Positions 32,107 to 39,934 of a DNA stretch of 64,000 nucleotides are shown here, piece after piece. The stretch covers positions 3,968,001 to 4,032,000 of the forward strand of contig BPGE01000001.1 of NCBI GenBank assembly GCA_026002875.1, given 5' to 3'. Source of the DNA: Bryobacteraceae bacterium. GTDB lineage: Bacteria; Acidobacteriota; Terriglobia; Bryobacterales; Bryobacteraceae. The notes under the pieces were generated by a model. The model saw only the letters and a list, made by a program, of their open reading frames with translations. It was not told where the DNA came from and made no database searches. The translations under genes and the position numbers were made by a program. The first letter of the stretch is position 1, and each line of letters starts with the position of its first letter.

Positions 32107-32863
32107 GACACATCATTTAGACGTGCGGCCCTCGCTCGCGGCACACATCCGAGTCTGGGCGGCCATCGCAGCCCTGATGGGGCTTCTCTGGCTGGCCATC
32201 GAGGCGGCCCTCGCGGCCCGTGCCGTCGCCGACGCAGCGCGGACGGCCGAAGTCGTGGCGGCCGGCCTGCCTGCCCTCGTGGATCGTCGGGCCGCGGAGA
32301 TCATCGCGCGCACTGATGCACGCGCGGCTTCGCTTGAACGGACGGCGGCGGGGCGGATCAAGTCGCTCGAGCGAACAGCCGACGCGCGCCTGGCGAGCAT
32401 TGAGGCGCGGCTCGATGCGCGTCTCGGCGAGGCCGTGGCCACCGCCGACAAAAGACTCGGCGAGACGACTGGAGCAGTGGCCCATCTGGTGGGCCAGTCA
32501 TCAACCACCCTGGCGGCGGCAGACAGCTTACTGCGGCGGCTCGACGGCACACTCGCGGCATGGCACGGAGCAATCTACCCGTGGGTGGATTGCGGCACGG
32601 GAGTCATGGGCGAGGGGCGCCCGTGCCTCCAGAACGAGCTCTGGTGGATGACGCGGAAGGCGAACCTGACGCTCTCGTCCGTAACTTTGGCGGCCGAGAC
32701 AACCAGCGACACGATGCGGCGCTACGGGCCGAGCACGGCTCGTAGCGTGGACGGCATCGCGGCGAGTCTGGATAGGATGGGCCGTTGGTACACGAGCAAG
32801 CGGCGGTTGTTTATCGAAGGCGGCCTGACGCTGGCAGGTGCGGCTCTGCGTGGAGGTCCTTGA
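32099..32863 (+). CDS. Membrane-anchored coiled-coil protein, lysis region
   Basis: The 254-residue protein has one transmembrane helix (about residues 15-37, HIRVWAAIAALMGLLWLAIE) and a long Ala/Arg/Glu-rich coiled coil (about 40-150) with repeats like ERTAAGRIKSLERTADARLA. A globular C-terminal part with two cysteines follows. The topology, a membrane anchor and a periplasmic rod next to an endolysin gene, fits an i-spanin-like or holin-accessory role, but it is longer than usual spanins. It overlaps the muramidase gene by 8 bases. Confidence 0.5.
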   Translation: MAETHHLDVRPSLAAHIRVWAAIAALMGLLWLAIEAALAARAVADAARTAEVVAAGLPALVDRRAAEIIARTDARAASLERTAAGRIKSLERTADARLASIEARLDARLGEAVATADKRLGETTGAVAHLVGQSSTTLAAADSLLRRLDGTLAAWHGAIYPWVDCGTGVMGEGRPCLQNELWWMTRKANLTLSSVTLAAETTSDTMRRYGPSTARSVDGIAASLDRMGRWYTSKRRLFIEGGLTLAGAALRGGP

Positions 32864-32880
32864 TTTATTTGGAGGTGCGT

Positions 32881-33117
32881 ATGCAGAAGTTGATTCAGGT
32901 GTTTACGATTCTCCCTGCTTTGATCCAGGCGGTCCGGGCAGCGGAAGATGCAGTCCCCGTACCGAAGGCGGGCAAGGAGAAGTTGGACCTGATTTTGGGG
33001 ATCATCGAGGATGTGGTAGGCGCTGCGGATGACCTGAAGCCTGTTGTGGCCCGAGTGGTCAGCCGGATTGTCGCGACATTCAATGCCCTGGGCCTGTTCC
33101 GGCCCTCAAGCGTCTAG
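32881..33117 (+). CDS. Last prophage gene, small hydrophobic protein
   Basis: The 78-residue product starts after GGAGGTGCGT. It has an N-terminal amphipathic/hydrophobic helix (LIQVFTILPALIQAVRAAED), a Lys-rich turn and a second helical half. No clear transmembrane helix of full length is present. It is the last gene before the right-end repeats. Similar short proteins occur near the lysis genes of other phages, but no family is recognised. Confidence 0.5.
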   Translation: MQKLIQVFTILPALIQAVRAAEDAVPVPKAGKEKLDLILGIIEDVVGAADDLKPVVARVVSRIVATFNALGLFRPSSV

Positions 33118-33135
33118 GCCCGCCACTCACGGTTT

Positions 33136-33207
33136 GGTTCGCCTGACGCAACAACCGAATCCCTAGTGTTGCCTGGGTGATTCCCGCTTTGTTGCGCCAG
33201 GTGAACC
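33136..33207. repeat. Right-end transposase-binding-site-like repeats
   Basis: GGTTCGCCTGACGCAACAA lies at 33136-33154 on the plus strand. Its near match GGTTCACCTGGCGCAACAA (17 of 19) lies on the minus strand at 33207-33189, and a weaker copy lies on the minus strand at about 33184-33167. Two same-direction sites about 22 bases apart next to the end, with a third inverted site inside, resemble the R1-R3 arrangement of Mu. Confidence 0.7.
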
Positions 33208-33240
33208 GACAGTTTTTTTGCAGTTTTTACCAATATCCAC

Positions 33241-33843
33241 AGAGTTTTTCCCGCGCGTGCACAGCACGCGGCCGCGGCTGGAAAAACAGAACAGAGTATT
33301 GCCGCGCTGGGGTTCGGAAACGGGACGGTAGACGAAGAGCAGTTCGTTCCGCCCGTCTCCATCGAGATCGGCGAACGCCGCGAGGCGCCGGGCCAGCAGA
33401 TCGGAGGGGGTGATGTTGGGAAGGAACGGCTCTTCGAAGACCTTCCGCCACACTTCCCTGCCCGCCGCGTCTTTGACGATCAGGGTCCGCTGTTCCTGGA
33501 AGAACTGCACGGGCGCGCCTGGGCGCGCCCGCAACCAGAGCACGGCGGCGGCGGAAACGAGGGCGGCCAGGATCACTCCGGCCAGAGCGCCGGAAGCGCG
33601 CCCGAAGCGGAGGCTGACCCACCAGGAGGGTTTGTCGAGGGCCGATGCCCGCCATCGGTCCAGCTCATCCGTCCAGGCGGTCACGCGGCTCTTCTCTCCC
33701 GGCAGGCGATGGACGGGAAGGCCGTGGCCGCGCTCCCAATTCTGCGCCGTGCGCTCGGTGACGCCGAAGTAGTGAGCGATCTCTTTCCAGGAATGCAGTT
33801 GACGGCGCGGCGGCGGTGTCGCGGCCATGGCCGCGGTTATCAT
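33241..33843 (-). pseudogene. 5' remnant of an HTH-TM-FG-GAP gene interrupted by the prophage
   Basis: From ATG 33843 the protein begins with a helix-turn-helix (SWKEIAHYFGVTERTAQNWE and GLPVHRLPG) that is common in Acidobacteria. A transmembrane helix follows (about residues 83-105), then a short domain with the start of an FG-GAP/VCBS repeat (FADLDGDGRNELLFVYR). Shortly after GRVLCTRG the frame enters AT-rich sequence and then the transposase-site repeats and stops at 33163. Homologues go on with more beta-propeller repeats. The missing 3' half should lie left of the prophage, outside the window. Confidence 0.78.
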
Positions 33844-33956
33844 GACATAGCCTCATTCGGATGGCAATGGAGAGGTGGAGAGCGCTGCCTCGAAAATGGC
33901 CGTTCGGGGCGGGGGCATCGAGGGGACTGCGTGCTCCCGCAGGCCGGGCAGGCAGA

Positions 33957-34019
33957 GTCGGGATGCAGCCCTCGCGCGAGCGCGAGGGGAGGCCCGCTGG
34001 GGAGGGCGCCGGGAGACAC
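33957..34019. repeat. Single dispersed unit of the 63-bp palindromic repeat
   Basis: The stretch contains GTCGGGATGCAGCCCTCGCG and the hairpin CCCTCGCG-CGAG-CGCGAGGG, then GGCCCGCTGGGGAG. It matches the unit of the array at 38804-39874 in order and length, with several substitutions. It lies in the 234-base gap between two minus-strand genes; nothing else was recognised in that gap. Confidence 0.85.
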
Positions 34020-34077
34020 GGCTCAGAACCCGCCGCAGTTTTTGCCCAGGCAGATGGCCTGCAGGGTCGCCGGGGGC

Positions 34078-34923
34078 TTACTCGGAAGAGAGGGGCCTTA
34101 AGGCAGCGAGCGAGGAGGAGGCGACGAGACGCGCGGCTTCCCGCTGGGCCAGCGCGGGATCCGCCGCCGGCAGGTCGAAGCTCTGAGACCAGACGAGCCT
34201 CCCCGAATGGACGTCGGACAGCCGGGCGACGACCCGCGCCTGCGGACCCAGCACAGTCACCGAACCTTCGAGCACGACATCGAGCCCGAGCAGGCGGCCC
34301 ATCAGCGCCGCGGGAATGCCGTTGTCCACGTAGCGGCGCACGGTGGACGGCGAGACGAGACGGATCCCGCCGCTGGCGAGCCCGGCTGCGAGCAGGTCTT
34401 CGAAGGGGCGGGCGAAGGCGGAAGCGCAGAGCGCGCCGCCCGAGCAGGCGAAGGGGATCACCGCAACGCGGGGCGCGCCGGAAGGGGAGGGCGGGACGTA
34501 GCGCGACGAGCGGTAAAACTGCCAGTAGACGAGAAACGCCAGGCCCAGCAGCAGAGCTGCCGCAGCGATGAGACGCCGGGCGGAGCGGCGCACCTCGAGC
34601 GGGTTGGCGGGCTGCTCTTCCGCCAGAAAGCGGTAACCGCGCTTTGGAATGGTTTCGATATAACGGCTTTGGCCCTCTTCGTCATCAAGCGCTTTCCGCA
34701 GAAGGGAGATGTTGCGCGCGAGTCCGATGTCTTCGACGCGGGTGTCCGGCCAGACCCGCTTCATCAGCTCTTCCCTGCTGACGACCTGCCCGCGGCGCTC
34801 GAGCAGCGCGTGCAGGAGATCGGCGGTCTTCGGCATCAGCGCGACCCGTTCGCCGTTGCGGTAAAGAAGCCGCTGATCCGGGTCGAAGGTGAACGGGCCG
34901 AATCGGTGCGCGCGGCCGGCCAT
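34078..34923 (-). CDS. CadC-like winged-helix protein with TM helix and FlgO/TolB-like domain
   Basis: The 281-residue protein starts with an OmpR/PhoB-type winged helix (about residues 8-100: FGPFTFDPDQRLLYRNGERV, then LMKRVWPDTRVEDIGLARNI and YIETIPKRGYRF). A transmembrane helix follows (about 115-135). The C-terminal part (about 150-275) resembles the FlgO/TolB N-terminal-like domain seen in Acidobacterial CadC-like proteins (VAVIPFACSG...VLEGSV...ARLSDVHSGRLVW). It should sit in the inner membrane and regulate transcription in response to envelope signals. Target genes are unknown. It is divergent from tyrS. Confidence 0.82.
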   Translation of the reverse strand: MAGRAHRFGPFTFDPDQRLLYRNGERVALMPKTADLLHALLERRGQVVSREELMKRVWPDTRVEDIGLARNISLLRKALDDEEGQSRYIETIPKRGYRFLAEEQPANPLEVRRSARRLIAAAALLLGLAFLVYWQFYRSSRYVPPSPSGAPRVAVIPFACSGGALCASAFARPFEDLLAAGLASGGIRLVSPSTVRRYVDNGIPAALMGRLLGLDVVLEGSVTVLGPQARVVARLSDVHSGRLVWSQSFDLPAADPALAQREAARLVASSSLAALRPLSSE

Positions 34924-35006
34924 GAGTGCAAGCCCCCGCTTATCTTAGACGTCCGCGCGGGCAGGCGCGAGGGGGTGCGGCGGGGCGGCCCGATACAATG
35001 GTTTTC

Positions 35007-36194
35007 GTGGCATTTCTCCCTGTTGAAGAGCAGCTGGCCTACCTGCGCAAGGGCTTCGAGGAGATCATCCGCGAAGAGGAACTGAAGGAGCGGCTGGAGG
35101 AAAGCCGCCGGGACAACCGCCCGTTGCGCGTGAAAGTGGGCTTCGATCCGACGGCGCCGGATCTGCATCTCGGGCATACGGTGCTGATCCGGAAGATGAA
35201 ACATTTCGAGGACATGGGGCACCGCGTCATCTTCGTCATCGGCGACGCCACCGGGCTGATCGGCGATCCGACGGGGCGCAATGCGCTGCGCCCGCCGATG
35301 ACGCGCGAAGAGATCGACCGCAACGCGGAGACGTACAAGCAGCAGGTGTTCAAGATTCTGGACCCGGCGAAGACGGAGGTCCGGTTCAACTCTGAGTGGC
35401 TGGGCAAGCTGGGCTTCGAAGGCATGATCCGGCTGGCGTCGCGCTACACGGTGGCGCGGATGCTGGAGCGGGACGATTTCACGAAGCGGTTTCAGTCCGG
35501 CGTGCCGATCGCGATTCACGAGTTTCTGTATCCGCTGGCGCAGGCTTACGATTCGGTGGCGCTGGAGGCGGACGTCGAGCTGGGCGGCTCGGACCAGAAG
35601 TTCAACCTGCTGGTCGGGCGCGACATTCAGCGCGAGTACGGACAGCGGCCGCAGATCATCGCGACGACGCCGCTGCTGGAAGGGCTCGACGGCGTCGAGA
35701 AGATGTCGAAGTCGAAGGGCAACTACGTCGGCATCACGGAGCCGCCTGACGTGATGGTCAAGAAGCTGATGTCCATCTCCGACGACCTGATGTGGCGGTA
35801 TTACGAGCTGCTGACGGACCTGACGACGGAGGAAATCGCGGCCCTGAAACGCAGCGGGCGCAATCCGCGGGATCTGAAGCTGGATCTGGCGGAGCGGATC
35901 GCGGCCGATTTCCATCCTGCGGAAGAGGCGCGGGCAGCGCGCGAGAAGTGGATTCACGATGTCAGCCAGGGGCAGGTTCCGGAGGATCTGCCGGTGGTGG
36001 AGTGCCCGGATCCGCGGCTGCGGCAGTGCCTGCTGGCGGCGAAGATCGCGCCGTCGGGAACCGAGGCGGACCGGCTGGCCAAGGCGGGCGCGGTGGAGGT
36101 GGACGGCGCCGTGGTCCGGTCGCCGGCGGAACGGCTGACGCCGGGCGAGCACGTGATCCGCGCCGGGAAGAAATGGGCGCGGGTGCGGGTGTAA
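35007..36194 (+). CDS. tyrS: Tyrosyl-tRNA synthetase
   Basis: The enzyme charges tRNA-Tyr with tyrosine. The 395-residue protein (from GTG 35007) shows the class I signatures HLGH (about 54-57) and KMSKS (about 232-236), the tyrosine pocket region and an S4-like RNA-binding domain at the C-terminus ([15 protein letters not shown]). GTG 35007 gives [13 protein letters not shown] and lies eight bases after TACAAT (34994-34999), so a leaderless transcript is likely; ATG 34998 overlaps that -10 box. It looks like the TyrZ-type branch with HLGH. Confidence 0.92.
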   Translation: MAFLPVEEQLAYLRKGFEEIIREEELKERLEESRRDNRPLRVKVGFDPTAPDLHLGHTVLIRKMKHFEDMGHRVIFVIGDATGLIGDPTGRNALRPPMTREEIDRNAETYKQQVFKILDPAKTEVRFNSEWLGKLGFEGMIRLASRYTVARMLERDDFTKRFQSGVPIAIHEFLYPLAQAYDSVALEADVELGGSDQKFNLLVGRDIQREYGQRPQIIATTPLLEGLDGVEKMSKSKGNYVGITEPPDVMVKKLMSISDDLMWRYYELLTDLTTEEIAALKRSGRNPRDLKLDLAERIAADFHPAEEARAAREKWIHDVSQGQVPEDLPVVECPDPRLRQCLLAAKIAPSGTEADRLAKAGAVEVDGAVVRSPAERLTPGEHVIRAGKKWARVRV

Positions 36195-36265
36195 GAGCTG
36201 CGCGCTGCGGAGCGCAAGAGAAGAAGAACAGAGCCGCGCTGACGCGCGTCTGATCAGAGAGATCC

Positions 36266-37492
36266 ATGTTGCGGCCGCAGGACACGCTGGCGCTGGCCGT
36301 GGACGCGCTGCGCGCCCACCGCCTGAGGAGCGCCCTGACGATTCTCGGACTGATGATGGGCGTGGGCACGCTGATCACGGTGGTGACGATCGTGCAGGGC
36401 GCCAACGTCTACGTGGAGACGAAGATCGCCAACCTCGGCAGCGACGTGTTTCAGCTGTCGCGGATGCCGTTCGCCGTGACGGACTTCGAGGTGATCCGGA
36501 AGGCGCAGCGGTACAAGCGCATTTACTGGGAAGATTATGCGGCCGTGCGGGATCTTTGCTCCGAGTGCGCGATCACCGGCGCCACAGGGCGCATGACCAC
36601 GAAGGCGCAATACCGGGACCTCGAAGTGCCGGACGTCACTCTGACCGGCCACACGCCGTCGATGGAGCGGATCGATTCTTCCACGGTGGAATCGGGCCGC
36701 TATTTCACCGAGGTGGAGAACAACCTCGGGCGGCGCGTCTGCCTGATCGGATACACGCTGAAGGACCGGCTCTTTCCCGGGCAGGATCCGCTGGGGCGCG
36801 TGATCAAGCTGGCCGGGCAGGAATTCACGGTGATCGGGCTGTATGAAAGAAACGGCGCCGTTCTGGGACAGGACGCTGACAATTTCGCCGTGATTCCGCT
36901 GAATGCCTTTCTCGATATCCGCGGGCGGCGCGCGTCGCTGACGATCAACGTGAAGGTGCCCGGCGATCCGGCGCGGTTCGAGCGGGCGATGGATCAGGCG
37001 CGCCTGATCCTGCGGGCGCGGCGGCACATCGGTCCGAATCAGGAGGAGGATTTCTTCGTCGGGACGAAAGACTCCTACATCAAGCTGTGGAACCAGATTT
37101 CGGGCGCGTTCTTCGCCGTGTTCATCCTGGTGAGCTCGATCAGCGCCGTGGTGGGCGGGATCGTGATCATGAACGTGATGCTGGTGAGCGTGACGCAGCG
37201 GACGAGCGAAATCGGAGTGCGCCGCGCCGTAGGGGCTTCGGCGGGCGACATCCTGCGGCAATTCCTCACCGAGAGCGTGCTGCAGTGCCTGGCGGGCGGG
37301 CTGTTCGGCATCGGGCTCGGGTTCCTGTGCGCGGAGCTGCTGGACCGGTACACGTCGTTTCCGGCGGCGGTGCAGGGCTGGGTGGCGGTGATGGGCATCG
37401 TGCTGGCTTCGTCGATCGGGCTGTTTTTCGGCATCTATCCGGCGACGCGGGCGGCGCGGCTGGATCCGGTGGAGGCGTTGAGGGCCGAGTGA
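36266..37492 (+). CDS. MacB/FtsX-type ABC transporter permease
   Basis: The 408-residue protein has the MacB layout: one N-terminal transmembrane helix (about 18-42), a periplasmic MacB-PCD domain (about 45-280) and three C-terminal transmembrane helices (FtsX domain, about 285-400) with TQRTSEIGVRRAVGA and the ending PATRAARLDPVEALRAE. MacB-type permeases work by mechanotransmission to move envelope substrates without a channel. A second permease follows two bases downstream. No ABC ATPase gene is adjacent, which is common for Acidobacterial permeases of this kind. The substrate is unknown. Confidence 0.85.
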   Translation: MLRPQDTLALAVDALRAHRLRSALTILGLMMGVGTLITVVTIVQGANVYVETKIANLGSDVFQLSRMPFAVTDFEVIRKAQRYKRIYWEDYAAVRDLCSECAITGATGRMTTKAQYRDLEVPDVTLTGHTPSMERIDSSTVESGRYFTEVENNLGRRVCLIGYTLKDRLFPGQDPLGRVIKLAGQEFTVIGLYERNGAVLGQDADNFAVIPLNAFLDIRGRRASLTINVKVPGDPARFERAMDQARLILRARRHIGPNQEEDFFVGTKDSYIKLWNQISGAFFAVFILVSSISAVVGGIVIMNVMLVSVTQRTSEIGVRRAVGASAGDILRQFLTESVLQCLAGGLFGIGLGFLCAELLDRYTSFPAAVQGWVAVMGIVLASSIGLFFGIYPATRAARLDPVEALRAE

Positions 37493-37493
37493 G

Positions 37494-38750
37494 ATGACGC
37501 GCGCCGAGTTTCAGGAGAATCTGCTGGTGGCGCTGGACACGCTGCGCGCGCACAAGGTGCGTTCTGCGCTGACGCTGCTCGGCATCATCATCGGCGTGAC
37601 GTCGGTGATCAGCGTGGCGGCGATCATCAACGGGCTGAACAGGTACATCTCGGACCGCATCGAGCAGCTGGGCTCGCGCAGCTATTTCGTCGGGCGGATG
37701 GGATTCGGCATCGATCCCGGACGTCCTCCGGAGCACGTGCGGAAGCGGAAATATCTGGAATACGATGACGCGGAAAAAGTGAAAGAGCTGGCGCCGGCGG
37801 TGGAGAAAATCACGGCGATGGGCACGCGGGCGTTCTTCTTCGGGGCTGCCAACGAGGCGCGGTACGGCGGGCAGAGGGTGGAGAATGTCATCCTGCGCGG
37901 AGCGAACGCCGACTACTGCGAGATCATCCCGCTGTTTTCGATCGAGCAGGGACGGATGTTCACGCCGGCTGAAGATGCGCGGTCCGCGCCGGTGGCGGTG
38001 ATTGGCGCAGGGCTGGCGAATTCGCTGTTCGGCAGGGCGGATCCGATCGGCAAGACGATCCTCGTCAACGGCGCTCCCTATGAGGTGATCGGGGTCTTTG
38101 CGCCGGACGAGGGATTCCTCGGAGGCCCCGGGGTGGATCAGTTCGTGCTTGTGCCTCTCAATACGTTCCGCAAGCACAATCCGGACATGAAGGAAGTGTT
38201 CCTGGCGTTCACGGTCCACCGGGATGTTCCGCCGCAGGTGGCGATCGATCAGGTGACCGAGGCGCTCAGGAGGATCCGGAAGGTCCCCCACAACGCGGAG
38301 AACGATTTCGAGCTGTTCAGTTCGGATTTTCTGACCAATCTGTGGAATCAGCTGACGGGCGCGATCGTGATCCTGACCACGGTGATCTCGTCGATCGGAT
38401 TGCTGATTGGCGGAGTGGGCGTGATGAATATCATGCTGATTTCGGTCACCGAGCGCACGCGCGAGATTGGCATCCGGAAGGCGATCGGGGCGCGCGCGTC
38501 CGACATCCGGGTGCAGTTCCTGCTGGAGGCGGTGACGCTGACGATGCTGGGCGGGCTGATCGGGCTGGCGGCAGGGTACGGGATCGCACTGGCGGTGCGC
38601 TCGGCGATTCCGATGATTCCGGCGTACGTGAGCGTGCTGTGGACTGTGCTGGGGGTGACGCTGTCGGCGCTGACCGGGATCGTGTTCGGATACTGGCCGG
38701 CGGACCGCGCGGCGCGCCTGGATCCGGTGGTGAGCCTGCGGTACGAGTAG
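37494..38750 (+). CDS. MacB/FtsX-type ABC transporter permease, second of a pair
   Basis: The 418-residue protein repeats the architecture of its neighbour: N-terminal helix, periplasmic domain and three C-terminal helices with the family motif TERTREIGIRKAIGA and the ending PADRAARLDPVVSLRYE. It shares the start pattern ALDTLRAHKVRSALTLLGII with the first gene, indicating an old duplication; the pair may form a heterodimer. The genes are one base apart. A GC-rich hairpin (38774-38793) lies 24 bases after the stop, before the 63-bp repeat array. Confidence 0.85.
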   Translation: MTRAEFQENLLVALDTLRAHKVRSALTLLGIIIGVTSVISVAAIINGLNRYISDRIEQLGSRSYFVGRMGFGIDPGRPPEHVRKRKYLEYDDAEKVKELAPAVEKITAMGTRAFFFGAANEARYGGQRVENVILRGANADYCEIIPLFSIEQGRMFTPAEDARSAPVAVIGAGLANSLFGRADPIGKTILVNGAPYEVIGVFAPDEGFLGGPGVDQFVLVPLNTFRKHNPDMKEVFLAFTVHRDVPPQVAIDQVTEALRRIRKVPHNAENDFELFSSDFLTNLWNQLTGAIVILTTVISSIGLLIGGVGVMNIMLISVTERTREIGIRKAIGARASDIRVQFLLEAVTLTMLGGLIGLAAGYGIALAVRSAIPMIPAYVSVLWTVLGVTLSALTGIVFGYWPADRAARLDPVVSLRYE

Positions 38751-38773
38751 GGCTCGGGACCTCGGGGGGGGAA

Positions 38774-38793
38774 CCGCCCGCTCTGGCGGGCGG
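38774..38793 (+). terminator. Hairpin after the permease operon
   Basis: CCGCCCGC (38774-38781) and GCGGGCGG (38786-38793) form a perfect eight-pair stem with loop TCTG. No T-run follows. It could end the permease transcript with help of other factors or belong to the left flank of the repeat array. Confidence 0.5.
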
Positions 38794-38803
38794 GGCAGAC
38801 ACG

Positions 38804-39874
38804 GTTGGGATGCAGCCCTCGCGCAAGCGCGAGGGGAAACCCGCAGGAGAGCGCGGCTGGGGCACAGTTGGGATGCAGCCCTCGCGCAAGCGCGAGGGGA
38901 AACCCGCAGGAGAGCGCGGCTGGGGCACAGTTGGGATGCAGCCCTCGCGCAAGCGCGAGGGGAAACCCGCAGGAGAGCGCGGCTGGGGCACAGTTGGGAT
39001 GCAGCCGCCGCGCAAGCGCGAGGGGAAACCCGCAGGAGAGCGCGAGTGGGGCACGGTTGGGATGCAGCCCTCGCGCAGGCGCGAGGGGAAACCCGCAGGA
39101 GAGCGCAGCTGGGGCACGGTTGGGATGCAGCCCTCGCGCAAGCGCGAGGGGAAACCCGCAGGAGAGCGCAGCTGGGGCACGGTTGGGATGCAGCCCTCGC
39201 GCAAGCGCGAGGGGAAACCCGCAGGAGAGCGCAGCTGGGGCACGGTTGGGATGCAGCCCTCGCGCAAGCGCGAGGGGAAACCCGCTGGAGAGCGCGGCTG
39301 GGGCACGGTTGGGATGCAGCCCTCGCGCAAGCGCGAGGGGAAACCCGCAGGAGAGCGCGAGGGGGGCACAGTTGGGATGCAGCCCTCGCGCAAGCGCGAG
39401 GGGAAACCCGCTGGAGAGCGCGAGTGGGGCACGGTTGGGATGCAGCCCTCGCGCAAGCGCGAGGGGAAACCCGCAGGAGAGCGCGGGTGGGGCACAGTAG
39501 GGATGCAGCCCTCGCGCAAGCGCGAGGGGAAACCCGCTGGAGAGCGCAGCTGGAGCACGGTTGGGATGCAGCCCTCGCGCAAGCGCGAGGGGGAACCCGC
39601 TGGAGAGCGCGGCTGGGGCACAGTTGGGATGCAGCCCTCGCGCAGGCGCGAGGGGAAACCCGCTGGAGAGCGCGGGTGGGGCACAGTTGGGATGCAGCCC
39701 TCGCGCGAGCGCGAGGGGAAACCCGCAGGAGAGCGCGGCTGGGGCACAGTTGGGATGCAGTCGCCGCGCAGGCGCGAGGGGAAACCCGCAGGAGAGCGCA
39801 GCTGGGGCACGGTTGGGATGCAGCCCTCGCGCAAGCGCGAGGGGAAACCCGCAGGAGAGCGCGGGGGGAAGTCC
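38804..39874. repeat. 63-bp palindromic tandem repeat array, 17 units
   Basis: Units begin every 63 bases from 38804 (38804, 38867, 38930 and so on to 39812). Each starts GTTGGGATGCAG, contains a perfect stem CCCTCGCG-CAAG-CGCGAGGG in most units, then GGAAACCCGCAGGAGAGCGC and a variable GGCTGGGGCAC-like end. Differences are single-base and cluster at a few positions (loop CAAG/CAGG/CGAG; GCAGG/GCTGG; GGCTGG/CAGCTGG/GAGTGG). The period is a multiple of three with no stops, so long open frames appear in several frames on both strands; none shows an RBS or codon bias. No spacers exist, so it is not CRISPR. The 1.07-kb array fills the gap between the permease pair and hyuA. The function is unknown. 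Confidence 0.95.
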
Positions 39875-39934
39875 GTTGGGGAGGGTGCGGTGGCTGTCCG
39901 GTGCGGGTCCCGTTTCGGGTAAGCTCGTGCGAAG

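Larger units (their letters stand above)
1..33240 (+). mobile_element. Mu-like transposable prophage with siphovirus-type late genes (right part; left end before the window)
   Basis: The block encodes a DDE transposase, a MuB/TniB-type ATPase, Gam and GemA, followed by terminase, portal, MuF-type head protein, protease, HK97-type capsid, neck, tail tube, tape measure, tail tip and fibres. This is the gene order of a transposable tailed phage with a non-contractile tail, since no sheath or baseplate genes are seen. Nearly all genes read rightward and overlap by a few bases. The right end is placed after three transposase-site-like repeats (33136-33207) and before the coding remnant of a host gene. 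The exact terminal base and target duplication cannot be fixed because the left end is missing; the boundary is uncertain by about 40 bases. No integrase or tRNA attachment site is seen, which fits replicative transposition. Confidence 0.9.

Noticed and set aside
33118-33300. A tRNA attachment site for the prophage
   Set aside because: No tRNA gene is present; the phage carries a DDE transposase and sits in a protein-coding gene.
38804-39874. CRISPR array
   Set aside because: There are no unique spacers; the whole 63-base period is repeated, and no cas gene is present.
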